Shown in pieces: positions 26,420-34,868 of a stretch of DNA of 64,000 nt. The position numbers were made by a program, and so were the translations under genes. How positions within the stretch are numbered: the stretch's first letter is position 1; each line of letters starts with the position of its first letter. The notes beneath the pieces are model-generated. The model was not told the origin of the DNA. It did no database searches and saw only the letters and a list, made by a program, of their open reading frames with translations. The DNA is from Paenibacillus alkaliterrae (GTDB lineage Bacteria; Bacillota; Bacilli; Paenibacillales; Paenibacillaceae), in contig NZ_JAKGAP010000011.1 in NCBI RefSeq assembly GCF_021532375.1, forward strand, positions 91,224 to 155,223, given 5' to 3'.

Positions 26420-26803
26420 ATGGCTAACGAATATGACGGCGATAAGCGGCAGTCCCACAGCTTAGCGACGGAAAAGGATATCGATCCGGCATTCGGTTTA
26501 TTTACCGAGGAAGAACGGGAGGGTGCGGTTCAGGATGCAGCGGATTTGCTAATAGAGCAGTATCCCTATGAGGATGCGAGCGTGCATGAGTCGCATGTTC
26601 CGCAGGGCATTCAGGCAGAAGCGGAGCTGGATGAGGTGGATACGGCCGAGGAAATTTCGGAGGAGCTGGCCTCCGTTCCTGATGCGGATGCGATCGCGAG
26701 CGGCAGTCCGGTTGATCCCGCCTCGGCGGGCGATGAGTTTCACGGCACGGATTTATTGAATGGAGTCGGCAATCATCCGGAGGATGAGACAGAGGAGCAA
26801 TGA
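26420..26803 (+). CDS. acidic hypothetical protein
   Basis: 127 residues beginning at ATG 26420, eight bases after AAGGAGG; an ATG at 26414 lies too close to that site. The protein is very acidic, rich in Glu, Asp and Ala, without Cys, Trp, signal peptide or membrane helix (AEAELDEVDTAEEISEELAS), and is probably largely unstructured. It follows the phosphatase gene by about 90 bases and ends in its own terminator. I do not recognise a family. Confidence 0.7.
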   Translation: MANEYDGDKRQSHSLATEKDIDPAFGLFTEEEREGAVQDAADLLIEQYPYEDASVHESHVPQGIQAEAELDEVDTAEEISEELASVPDADAIASGSPVDPASAGDEFHGTDLLNGVGNHPEDETEEQ

Positions 26804-26824
26804 CGGCTTGAAATAGAAGTTGAG

Positions 26825-26848
26825 AAGGACGCTGCGGCGTCCTTTTCT
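26825..26848 (+). terminator. intrinsic terminator
   Basis: AAGGACGC (26825-26832) pairs with GCGTCCTT (26837-26844), followed by T-rich sequence. Confidence 0.85.
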
Positions 26849-26909
26849 TCTGTCCGGCTTATGGTACAATAGAAGAACAAATGTTCTTCGTGGGAGCGAT
26901 AAATGATTC

Positions 26910-29234
26910 GTGATGCAAAATGAGGATACGGTTGCGATATCGGTAAGGCACTTAGTTGAATATGTGTATCTAAGCGGAAGCATCGATGTCCGGTTAAATA
27001 CGATCGAAACGCTGCATGAGGGAACGAAGGCGCATCAGCGGGTGCAGCGGTCGTATGGCGTGGATGACCGGAAGGAAGTATACGTGAAGGCAGACATCCG
27101 GGTGGATGATCTGCTGTTTGTTGTCGATGGACGGTGCGACGGACTGCTGGGAACGGAGCCGGTTCTAACGGTCGACGAGATTAAATCGACCGGCGGCGAT
27201 TTGGAGCGGATAACGGAGGACGGCTATCCGGTGCACTGGGCGCAGGCTTTGTTCTATGCGTACATGTATGCCAAGGAGCATGGGCAAGCTTCGATGCGCG
27301 TGCAGCTGACGTACGTCCAGACGGAGACGGAGGAGGAGCGCCGCTTCATGCGGAAGCTCGGCTTCGCCGAGCTTGAGCAGTACGTGCACGAGGTCGCGGC
27401 GCGTTACGCTCCATATGCGCAGCAGCGGCGAAGACATGAGCAGGCGCGCAATGCGAGCATTCGGGAGCTGTCGTTTCCGTTCGAGTCGTACCGGGCGGGG
27501 CAGCGCAAGCTGGCGGGCGCGGTATACAAATCGATCGAGGAAGGGGTGCGCTTGTTCGCAAAGGCGCCGACCGGGATCGGCAAGACGATATCGACGACGT
27601 ATCCGGCGGTCAAGGCGATGGGAGCGGGGATGCTGCAGCGCTTCTATTATTTGACCGCGCGCACGACGACGAGAGCAGCTGCCGAGGATGCGCTGCTGTT
27701 CATGAAGTCGAAGGGGCTGCAGCTGCATACGGTTACCATAACGGCCAAGGAAAAAATATGCTTCCAGGAGGAAGTGCGCTGCGAGAAGGAGCATTGTCCG
27801 TTTGCGGACGGCTACTATGACCGCATTAATGGCGCGGTGCTTGATCTGCTTGAGAACGAAACGGTCATGACGAGACCGGTTATCGAAGCCTATGCCCGTA
27901 AGCATCAAGTGTGCCCGTTCGAGTTTTCACTCGATGCCGCTTATGCCGCCGATGCGGTTATCTGCGATTATAATTATATTTTTGATCCGCGCATTTCGTT
28001 CAAGCGCCAGTATGCAGAGATGAAGAAACAGACGGCGCTGCTTGTGGATGAGGCGCATAACCTCGTCGACCGGGCGCGGGAGATGTTCTCGGCGGAGCTG
28101 GCGAAGGCGCCGTTTCTGGCGCTGCAGCGGGAGCTGAAGGGCGTGCATGAGGACGGCTACCGGGCTGCGAAGGCGATCAATGATTATTTCATTGCGCTTC
28201 GCAAAAGGAGCGGCGGCGCGCCGCATTTGATAGAACGGCTGCTGCCTGAAGAGCTGGTTTCATTAGCCGATGCTTTTGTATCGGCAGCCGAACAGGCGCT
28301 TTCCGGGCGCGCCCGCGGCACCGGCGGCGGAGGGCGCTTGCTGCTGGATACGTATTTTGCGGCGCAAAACTTTACGCGAACGGCGAAGCTGTTTGACGAG
28401 CGCTATGTCGTCTACACAGAGCTGCCCGGAAACGACGTGCGGCTGAAGCTGTTCTGTCTTGACCCTTCTCTACTGCTCCAGCAGATGGGGAAAGGCTATC
28501 GATCGCATGTGTATTTCTCCGCAACGCTGTCGCCGGTCTCGTATTACATGGACATGCTTGGCGCGGGCGAGGATGACTATACGCTTGCGGTACCGTCGCC
28601 CTTCTCAAGGGAGCAGCTGAATGTCATCATACAGCCGCTGTCGACCCGGTATCATGACCGCGACGAATCGAAACTGCCGATCGCGAAGCTGATTCTAGGG
28701 CTAACGGCCGAGCGGCCGGGCAATTATTTCGTCTTTTTTCCATCTTACGCTTATATGAATGCGGTCTATGAAACGTATATGGAGCTTTGTGAATGGCCGG
28801 AGCCTGCGGGCGACGCTGCTTCGGGGGCGGATGTGCTGCTGCAGAAGCCGGATATGTCGGAGGAGGAGCGGGATCAGTTTCTCGCGGCTTTCCAGGCAGG
28901 GAGCGAGAGGTCCTTAATTGGTTTTGCGGTCATGGGCGGCGTTTTTTCAGAGGGTGTAGATCTGGCAGGAGACCGTTTAATTGGAGTCGTCGTGGTCGGA
29001 GTTGGACTGCCGCAGCTCGGCGTGGAGCGGAATATGCTGAAGGATTATTTTAACGGGCAGGGCAAGAGCGGCTATGATTATGCTTATGTCTACCCCGGCA
29101 TGAACAAGGTGCTGCAGGCCGGCGGCCGCTTAATACGCTCGGAGACCGACCGCGGCACGCTCGTGCTCATTGACGACCGGTATTTGCAGCCTCAGTACCA
29201 GCGGCTTCTGCCGGAGGAATGGCGGGAGTTTTAA
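26910..29234 (+). CDS. DinG/XPD-like Fe-S DNA helicase with N-terminal nuclease-like domain
   Basis: 774-residue superfamily 2 helicase. The N-terminal part holds a PD-(D/E)XK-type core (D73 in VVDGRCDG; E90-I91-K92 in VDEIKST), like the RecB/Cas4 fold. The helicase motor follows: Walker A APTGIGKT (219-226), DEAH box (380-383) and a late motif FAVMGGVFSEGVDLAGDRL. Cysteines 284, 291, 296 and 335 between Walker A and DEAH are placed to bind a 4Fe-4S cluster, as in XPD and DinG. It probably unwinds damaged or structured DNA. Start GTG 26910 (or ATG 26913). It is monocistronic. Confidence 0.9.
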   Translation: MMQNEDTVAISVRHLVEYVYLSGSIDVRLNTIETLHEGTKAHQRVQRSYGVDDRKEVYVKADIRVDDLLFVVDGRCDGLLGTEPVLTVDEIKSTGGDLERITEDGYPVHWAQALFYAYMYAKEHGQASMRVQLTYVQTETEEERRFMRKLGFAELEQYVHEVAARYAPYAQQRRRHEQARNASIRELSFPFESYRAGQRKLAGAVYKSIEEGVRLFAKAPTGIGKTISTTYPAVKAMGAGMLQRFYYLTARTTTRAAAEDALLFMKSKGLQLHTVTITAKEKICFQEEVRCEKEHCPFADGYYDRINGAVLDLLENETVMTRPVIEAYARKHQVCPFEFSLDAAYAADAVICDYNYIFDPRISFKRQYAEMKKQTALLVDEAHNLVDRAREMFSAELAKAPFLALQRELKGVHEDGYRAAKAINDYFIALRKRSGGAPHLIERLLPEELVSLADAFVSAAEQALSGRARGTGGGGRLLLDTYFAAQNFTRTAKLFDERYVVYTELPGNDVRLKLFCLDPSLLLQQMGKGYRSHVYFSATLSPVSYYMDMLGAGEDDYTLAVPSPFSREQLNVIIQPLSTRYHDRDESKLPIAKLILGLTAERPGNYFVFFPSYAYMNAVYETYMELCEWPEPAGDAASGADVLLQKPDMSEEERDQFLAAFQAGSERSLIGFAVMGGVFSEGVDLAGDRLIGVVVVGVGLPQLGVERNMLKDYFNGQGKSGYDYAYVYPGMNKVLQAGGRLIRSETDRGTLVLIDDRYLQPQYQRLLPEEWREF

Positions 29235-29285
29235 AACTGGAAAAAAGCTTCGCCGTACGAAGGGCAGAGCTCGAGGGACATAAGA

Positions 29286-29337
29286 AAAAAACCTTCCAGC
29301 ACGGATAGAATTACTCCGTCTCGCTGGAAGGTTTTTC
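29286..29337. terminator. bidirectional intrinsic terminator
   Basis: AAAAAACCTTCCAGC pairs with GCTGGAAGGTTTTT, with inner ACGGA/TCCGT pairing. Runs of A on the left and T on the right let it stop both the helicase gene and the convergent binding-protein gene. Confidence 0.92.
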
Positions 29338-29356
29338 ATTGTGATTCTAAGCAATA

Positions 29357-30847
29357 CTATTTATTATTTGCTGCGCGCCATTCGCCGAGCTGCTTCTGAG
29401 CTTCAGCGATGATCTTTTCTATACCTTGCGCTTTCAGCTTCTCAACAGCTTTCGGCAAAATTTCTGCCGGATCGACAGAGCCGGTATTAAGCGCCGGACC
29501 GAATTCGTCAACGGCGTTTTTCACATTTGCGATCTCTGTCATTACGCTCGATGGATCGAATTGGAATCCAAGCAGCGGTGCATTAACTGAGTTATTGTTA
29601 AACACTTTATATTGTTCCCATTTATCTGCAGGATCTTCCTTCAGTTTATCGAGCAGGAACATGTTTCCAAGTGTAAATGCCGCCATACCGTAACCGGAAT
29701 CCGGAATCGGCTCGTAAACACCCTCAGAAAGCTTATTGTAATGAACGCCTTCAATACCGTTGTTCATTAAATTACGCAAATAAGCATCGGTATTAAGAAG
29801 ATTCAAAAATTGCATCGCTTGCTCCGGATATTTCGATTGCGCCGAGATCGCTTGCATCGAGCCCGTAACGGACCAATTGAAAACCATCGGCTCGTGCATT
29901 GGCGTGGAAACAACCGGATACTGCAAGCTATTCGACCATAGGTTATCCGCGAAAGGTACTGTATGCTGCTTGTCCACAAACCATTTGCCAGCCAGCTCAT
30001 GCTCATTGCCTTGTTTAGTCGCAACGTCCGGCGGCAAATAGCCCGCTTGGTAGTACTTGCGCATCGTTTCGAATGTTTGCTTTGCTTCCGGGGTATCCCA
30101 TACATTGACCATTTTAAGCTCCGAATCATTCAAGGACACGCCGACCGGAATGCCTTCCAACGCAAAATCGTATGGCAGGAATGGTCCGATATTCACTTGA
30201 ATCGGATACATATCCGGCTCGTTTTCTTTAATGACTTTCAGCATCGGCTCAAGGCTCTCGAGCGTAGTTGCATCCGCAGCGTTCAGGTTGTATTTGTCGA
30301 GCAGCTCTTTGTTAAAGCGCCAAACCGCTTGAGCCGGCAGCTCTTTATTGGTTGGAATCGCATAGTTGCGGCCGTCGATTTTGGAGCCTTCCAGGAAGGC
30401 TGGATTCAGCACTTCTTTAATTCCTTGGCCGTGCTGCTCCAGCAGCTCATCAAGCTCATAGAAATAGCCTTTTCTTGCGCCTTCCACATAGTTAAACGCC
30501 CAAGAAGAAGTAAAGGCGATGTCGAACGGCTCTCCTGAAGCGGCGATAACCTGCATTTTTTGGTTATAATCGCCCCAATCGATTAATTTAATTTCGATCG
30601 TTGTGTTTATTTTCTCTAACAAATACTTGTTGGCTTCCTCAACGACTTTGTCTAAATCCTTTTGAGCTCCGCCGATTGTGTACCATACCAGATTAACCGG
30701 CTCACCTTTCTCGGCTTGTTGGTTATTTGCTCCTGCTGCCGGAGTTTCACCAGTTTCATTATTTTCCTTATTGCTCCCGCAGCCAGCCAAAACTAAAACC
30801 GCGGACAGCACGAAGGATAATACGATAAGCATGCTTTTTCTTTTCAT
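29357..30847 (-). CDS. oligosaccharide-binding lipoprotein (LplA/LipO-like)
   Basis: 496-residue extracellular solute-binding lipoprotein with lipobox LAGC at 20-23 and an N/E-rich linker. It has the C-terminal DUF3502-type region (SVDPAEILPKAVEKLKAQGI, ending AQKQLGEWRAANNK), typical of binding proteins of the LplABC/aldouronate group. These take up large plant-derived oligosaccharides. It is the last gene of a minus-strand operon whose two permease genes lie upstream, about 100 bases away. A divergent YesM/YesN pair is the likely regulator. The actual ligand, perhaps a pectic or xylan fragment, is inferred from the neighbourhood. Confidence 0.92.
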   Translation of the reverse strand: MKRKSMLIVLSFVLSAVLVLAGCGSNKENNETGETPAAGANNQQAEKGEPVNLVWYTIGGAQKDLDKVVEEANKYLLEKINTTIEIKLIDWGDYNQKMQVIAASGEPFDIAFTSSWAFNYVEGARKGYFYELDELLEQHGQGIKEVLNPAFLEGSKIDGRNYAIPTNKELPAQAVWRFNKELLDKYNLNAADATTLESLEPMLKVIKENEPDMYPIQVNIGPFLPYDFALEGIPVGVSLNDSELKMVNVWDTPEAKQTFETMRKYYQAGYLPPDVATKQGNEHELAGKWFVDKQHTVPFADNLWSNSLQYPVVSTPMHEPMVFNWSVTGSMQAISAQSKYPEQAMQFLNLLNTDAYLRNLMNNGIEGVHYNKLSEGVYEPIPDSGYGMAAFTLGNMFLLDKLKEDPADKWEQYKVFNNNSVNAPLLGFQFDPSSVMTEIANVKNAVDEFGPALNTGSVDPAEILPKAVEKLKAQGIEKIIAEAQKQLGEWRAANNK

Positions 30848-30946
30848 TTCTGTCTTCCTCCCTTATGTCTGAATCATTTATATTAAAACGCTGGATCCGA
30901 AGGCTCGAACCCCTCGTCCTAATAACGACTTATGGAAATACAGCTG

Positions 30947-31906
30947 TTATTCTTTTACCGATCCAACTGTGAGCCCTTGCACGAAATAACGTTGGAAAAA
31001 CGGATAGGCAAAGACGATTGGTGCTGTGGCAAGGACAACCATGGCCATCCGTGTCGTTTCAGCCGGCAGCGATCTCGCAATGGCCGACCGCTCCGTGGAA
31101 TTAGAGATGGTCGAATTCTGAAGTATAAATTGAATGTTCGTTTCCACCTTCATCAGGAGCGATTGCAGCGGAAGCAGTCTGGCGTTATCAATATAAAGCA
31201 GAGCGTTAAACCAATCGTTCCAGTACCCTAAAGCGCTGAACAACCCGATAGTGGCAAGCCCTGGAAGCGAGACGGGAAGCACCAGGCTGAAAAACACCCG
31301 AAACTCGCTCGCTCCGTCGATCTTCCCCGATTCGATAACGGCGTCGGGAACCGTCGTTTTAAAAAATGTTCTCATGATCAAAATCGAGAAGGCGCCCATA
31401 GACATCGGAAGTATCAAAGCCCATATTGTATCCTTCAAATGCAGCACTTGCGTCGTCACGATATAAGAAGGCACCAAACCTCCTCCAAAGAGCATCGTGA
31501 AAAAGGCAATGAAGGAGAAGAAGCCTCGGAAATGGAAATAGCTTCGTGAAATTGCATATGCATAAAGCGATACGAGTGCAATGGAAACCAAGGTTCCAAC
31601 GACCGTAATGAATATCGTTACACCATATGAGCGAAGAAGCTGATCACCGGTCTGGAAAATATACGAGTACGCCTCCAAGGACCATTTTTCAGGAAAAATG
31701 CTGTATCCGTTTTGTGCGAGCGTCTGCTCATCCGTAAAAGAAAGGACAACGACAAACAGAAACGGATAGACGCAGGAAAAGGAAAATAATCCAATAAGCA
31801 CATGGGAGAGCGCATTCCAGATCGGAGGCAAATGGTGGATGTCACGTATTTTCTTCTGTTTCACTGGTTTGCTCCTTTGTTGTTCAATGACGGCGCCGTT
31901 TTTCAA
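30947..31906 (-). CDS. oligosaccharide ABC permease (LplC/YtcP-like)
   Basis: 319-residue permease. TTG 31906 is chosen because GGGGGG precedes it by eight bases and the upstream extension is shared with the other permease gene in another frame. Six helices follow a positively charged N-terminal tail. The docking loop is ESGKIDGASEFRVFFSLVLP, and the C-terminal VQGLTVGSVKE is characteristic of LplC-type subunits. It pairs with the product of 31926-32864. No ATPase gene is present, so a shared multifunctional ATPase is inferred. Confidence 0.9.
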   Translation of the reverse strand: MKNGAVIEQQRSKPVKQKKIRDIHHLPPIWNALSHVLIGLFSFSCVYPFLFVVVLSFTDEQTLAQNGYSIFPEKWSLEAYSYIFQTGDQLLRSYGVTIFITVVGTLVSIALVSLYAYAISRSYFHFRGFFSFIAFFTMLFGGGLVPSYIVTTQVLHLKDTIWALILPMSMGAFSILIMRTFFKTTVPDAVIESGKIDGASEFRVFFSLVLPVSLPGLATIGLFSALGYWNDWFNALLYIDNARLLPLQSLLMKVETNIQFILQNSTISNSTERSAIARSLPAETTRMAMVVLATAPIVFAYPFFQRYFVQGLTVGSVKE

Positions 31907-31925
31907 GCGGCAGCCCCCCTTTCTG

Positions 31926-32864
31926 CTAGAACAATGCTTGTTCCTTGTTAATTTTTCTGATGATGAAGTTTGTTGCGAGAACAAGTACAAGCCCTACTAC
32001 GGCTTGGTACAGGCCTGCCGCCGTACTCATTCCGATATTTCCGGTAACCTTCAGTCCCCGATATACAAAGGTGTCAATAACGTTCGTTACAGGATAAAGC
32101 GCGCCGGTATCGCGGGGAACCTGGTAGAACAGTCCGAAATCCGCTCTGAATATGCCTCCGACCGCAAGAATGAACATAATCATGATGATTGGCATAATCA
32201 TAGGGATCGTTATTTTTCGAATTTGCTGCCATTTGCTTGCTCCGTCGATCATAGCTGCTTCAAAGTAAGATTTGTCTATGCCGACGATCGCCGCAAGATA
32301 AACAACGCTGCCGTACCCGACGCCCTTCCACAGGTTAACGATTGTGAGGATATAAGGCCAATATTTTGTTTCGGAGTACCAGTACACCGGCTCAGCCCCG
32401 AAATATTGGAGCAGCTGGTTAAGCACCCCTTTGTCGACACTCAAGAAGCTGAATACAAAGTAGCTTACAATAACATAGGAAAGAAAATGCGGCAAGAACA
32501 TGCCCGTCTGATAAATTTTTGCCATCTTCTTGTTTGCAATTTCATGAATAACGATGGCAACGGTTACAGCCAAGGTCGTTCCAAGAATGATGAAGATTGA
32601 ATTATAGAGCAGCGTGTTGCGGACGATAATGTAAGCGTCCTCCGTCTTGAATAAGAACTCAAAGTTTTTAAACCCCAGCCACTCACTCTGTATGATGCTT
32701 GCCAGAAACCCGTCACGGCTGAACTTATAATCTTTGAATGCGATTATAGCTCCCGGCATCGGCAAGTAACTAAAGAAAAAAAACCATACGGTTCCCGGAA
32801 GAACCATTAACAATAAAGCCTTATTGCGGCTTACAAGTTTAAGCCAGCGTTCCAAACCCGCCAT
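31926..32864 (-). CDS. oligosaccharide ABC permease (LplB/YteP-like)
   Basis: 312-residue permease, first gene of the operon, ATG 32864 after GGGAGG. It opens with the helix LLLMVLPGTVWFFFFSYLPM followed by GAIIAFKDYKFSRDG, the family signature of LplB proteins. The docking loop is EAAMIDGASKWQQIRKITIP. The order is LplB-like, LplC-like, binding protein, with the divergent sensor kinase gene 225 bases away. Confidence 0.92.
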   Translation of the reverse strand: MAGLERWLKLVSRNKALLLMVLPGTVWFFFFSYLPMPGAIIAFKDYKFSRDGFLASIIQSEWLGFKNFEFLFKTEDAYIIVRNTLLYNSIFIILGTTLAVTVAIVIHEIANKKMAKIYQTGMFLPHFLSYVIVSYFVFSFLSVDKGVLNQLLQYFGAEPVYWYSETKYWPYILTIVNLWKGVGYGSVVYLAAIVGIDKSYFEAAMIDGASKWQQIRKITIPMIMPIIMIMFILAVGGIFRADFGLFYQVPRDTGALYPVTNVIDTFVYRGLKVTGNIGMSTAAGLYQAVVGLVLVLATNFIIRKINKEQALF

Positions 32865-32914
32865 GATGTCCCTCCCAAGCTCGATTTATAGGTTGCACAA
32901 TTAACTTTAGCTCA

Positions 32915-33061
32915 TTGAAAGCGCACCCAAAAGTGAAAAAATCAAATATATAGTGTACAAAACAAAGAAACCGACAATTTATGACCTCCATTTTGGAATG
33001 CTTTATGGTAGTCTTATTTGTGAAGAAGACAAGTTGACCCACCAAATGAAAGCGCATACTC
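32915..33061. promoter_or_regulatory. two candidate catabolite-repression (cre-like) sites between divergent operons
   Basis: TTGAAAGCGCACCCAA (32915-32930) and ATGAAAGCGCATACTC (33046-33061) each match about 14 of 16 positions of the CcpA consensus WTGNAARCGNWWWCAW and share TGAAAGCGCA. They lie in the 225-base gap between the permease operon and the sensor kinase gene. Function is inferred from pattern only. Confidence 0.35.
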
Positions 33062-33089
33062 ATATTCTGAGGTCACCAAAAAAGGATGG

Positions 33090-34868
33090 ATGGCTGGCAT
33101 GAATAGAATCGTCATTTTTTACAATAAACATTTCAGGCAAAAGCTGTTCAACAAAATACTAATGATTTATTCCATCATTACCGTTCTTTCGCTTGCTACC
33201 TTATCCGGATTTGTCTACACCTATCTGAGTAACACGCAAGTGCAGAAGGAATTGGATTTGAATAAGCAGGTTTTGAACAGTATCGGAAGCCATTTGGATA
33301 TGAAGCATGCGACTTCTCAGAAAATTATCCAGGAGGTGTACCGGGACGGATCGTTGACGCTGCTTGATGATGTCAATTCGTTCTTGCAAAACAATTATTC
33401 CCAGTATTTAAATGACCGCCTTCTGCAGTACATCGAAACAAGTGTCCGCACGCCGGACATTTTATCTTTCCTGCGCTTGCAGTTGACCAATAATCCGGAT
33501 ATTCGTACGATAGCGTTGTATAGTGCAAACAAGAAATTTCTTTATCTTCTGACGCAAACGGCACAGAACTATTATCAGATCGACACCGATCTTCAGACCG
33601 CATTAAACAAATATGTCATCACTGAAAAAAGCATCACCACAGTCAGCAACATTACGAGCATGAACAAGCTCGAAAACGTCGGAAACCTCATTATCGATTA
33701 TGATACGGACGGCATATACCGATCATTCCAGAGCAACCGCGATGAAATGAAGGGTTATGTTGTCGTAATAACCGCTGAGGGCAACGTCGTTTTCGATTCC
33801 TCAGGCCGGTATTACGGACAGAAATATCCTTATGCCTCCCTGCTCGGTTCCGCCTCCTCTAATGAACATTTGGAGGAAGAGTCCTATGTCAATTCTCAAA
33901 CGGCGAATCGGTTTGGCTTTTGGATCGCCGGAGTCATTCCTGAATCGGAAATAAACGGAGAATTGAAGGGGCTGCAGAACACGCTTCTGCTCGTGACCAG
34001 TGTCTGCATCGCCGGAGCGATGGCCTTGACCTATTTTACGCTCGTAAGCTACTCCCGTCGGACAAAGATGATTGTAAAGGCGATGAAAAAGCTGCAGGAT
34101 GGAGATTTGTCCGTTCGAATTCCTATGGAAAAGCAAGATGAATTGTTCCAGATCTCGAAACGCTTCAACCAGATGTGCGAGGATCTGACGCAATATATCG
34201 ATCAGGTATATAAATCCGAAATTAGGCAGAAGCATGCTGAGCTAGTGGCTTTGCAGGCCCAGATCAATCCCCACTTTCTTTACAACACGCTTGAGGCCAT
34301 TCGAATGAGGGCGCTTTACAAAAAAGCCGACGATGTCGGTGAGATGATTTATTTATTGGCTTCCTTGTTCAGATATTCCGTTAAGAGCGAAACGATCGTG
34401 ACGCTATCGGATGAGATGGAGTACTGCAGGCTGTACCTGGATTTGTTCCGAATCCGATACATGGACAATTTTTCATATGAAATCGATATCGAACCCGAAT
34501 GGATGAACGTTCCGATCCTAAAGCTGTCGATTCAGCCGATTATTGAGAATTACGTTGTACACGGTTTGATCATGTCCCGCTCCGACAATCAGCTTAGGAT
34601 TCATGCGGCATTGGACGGGGATGATTTACTGATTACCATTCGCGATAATGGAAGCGGAATCAAGCCGGAGAAATTGGAGCAGCTGAGGCGTCGTTTGATT
34701 GAATCGCCCTTGCACGCATCCGGCTCGATTGGCCTGATTAACGTTAATGAAAGAATCAAAGTTTGCTTCGGCGCCGAATATGGGCTGCATATCGAAAGTG
34801 ATCCCGGTCAAGGCGCTCTCATCATCATGAAAATACCCGCGGGTAGAGGGGGACAATTACTTGCGTAA
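33090..34868 (+). CDS. YesM-type sensor histidine kinase
   Basis: 592-residue membrane kinase. TM1 is about residues 21-42, a large extracellular sensor about 43-295, TM2 about 297-318, then HAMP. The His-kinase box carries H395 (AQINPHFLYNTLEAIRMRAL), and the ATPase domain has SIQPIIENYVVHG and DNGSGI. Start ATG 33090 after AAAAAAGGAT. It overlaps the regulator gene by 8 bases. Divergent from an LplABC-type importer, it most likely senses the imported oligosaccharide or its breakdown product. Confidence 0.93.
   Translation: MAGMNRIVIFYNKHFRQKLFNKILMIYSIITVLSLATLSGFVYTYLSNTQVQKELDLNKQVLNSIGSHLDMKHATSQKIIQEVYRDGSLTLLDDVNSFLQNNYSQYLNDRLLQYIETSVRTPDILSFLRLQLTNNPDIRTIALYSANKKFLYLLTQTAQNYYQIDTDLQTALNKYVITEKSITTVSNITSMNKLENVGNLIIDYDTDGIYRSFQSNRDEMKGYVVVITAEGNVVFDSSGRYYGQKYPYASLLGSASSNEHLEEESYVNSQTANRFGFWIAGVIPESEINGELKGLQNTLLLVTSVCIAGAMALTYFTLVSYSRRTKMIVKAMKKLQDGDLSVRIPMEKQDELFQISKRFNQMCEDLTQYIDQVYKSEIRQKHAELVALQAQINPHFLYNTLEAIRMRALYKKADDVGEMIYLLASLFRYSVKSETIVTLSDEMEYCRLYLDLFRIRYMDNFSYEIDIEPEWMNVPILKLSIQPIIENYVVHGLIMSRSDNQLRIHAALDGDDLLITIRDNGSGIKPEKLEQLRRRLIESPLHASGSIGLINVNERIKVCFGAEYGLHIESDPGQGALIIMKIPAGRGGQLLA

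Noticed and set aside
27165..27908. Long minus-strand frame opposite the helicase gene
   Set aside because: Arg/His-rich shadow frame with no motif, fully inside a well-supported gene.
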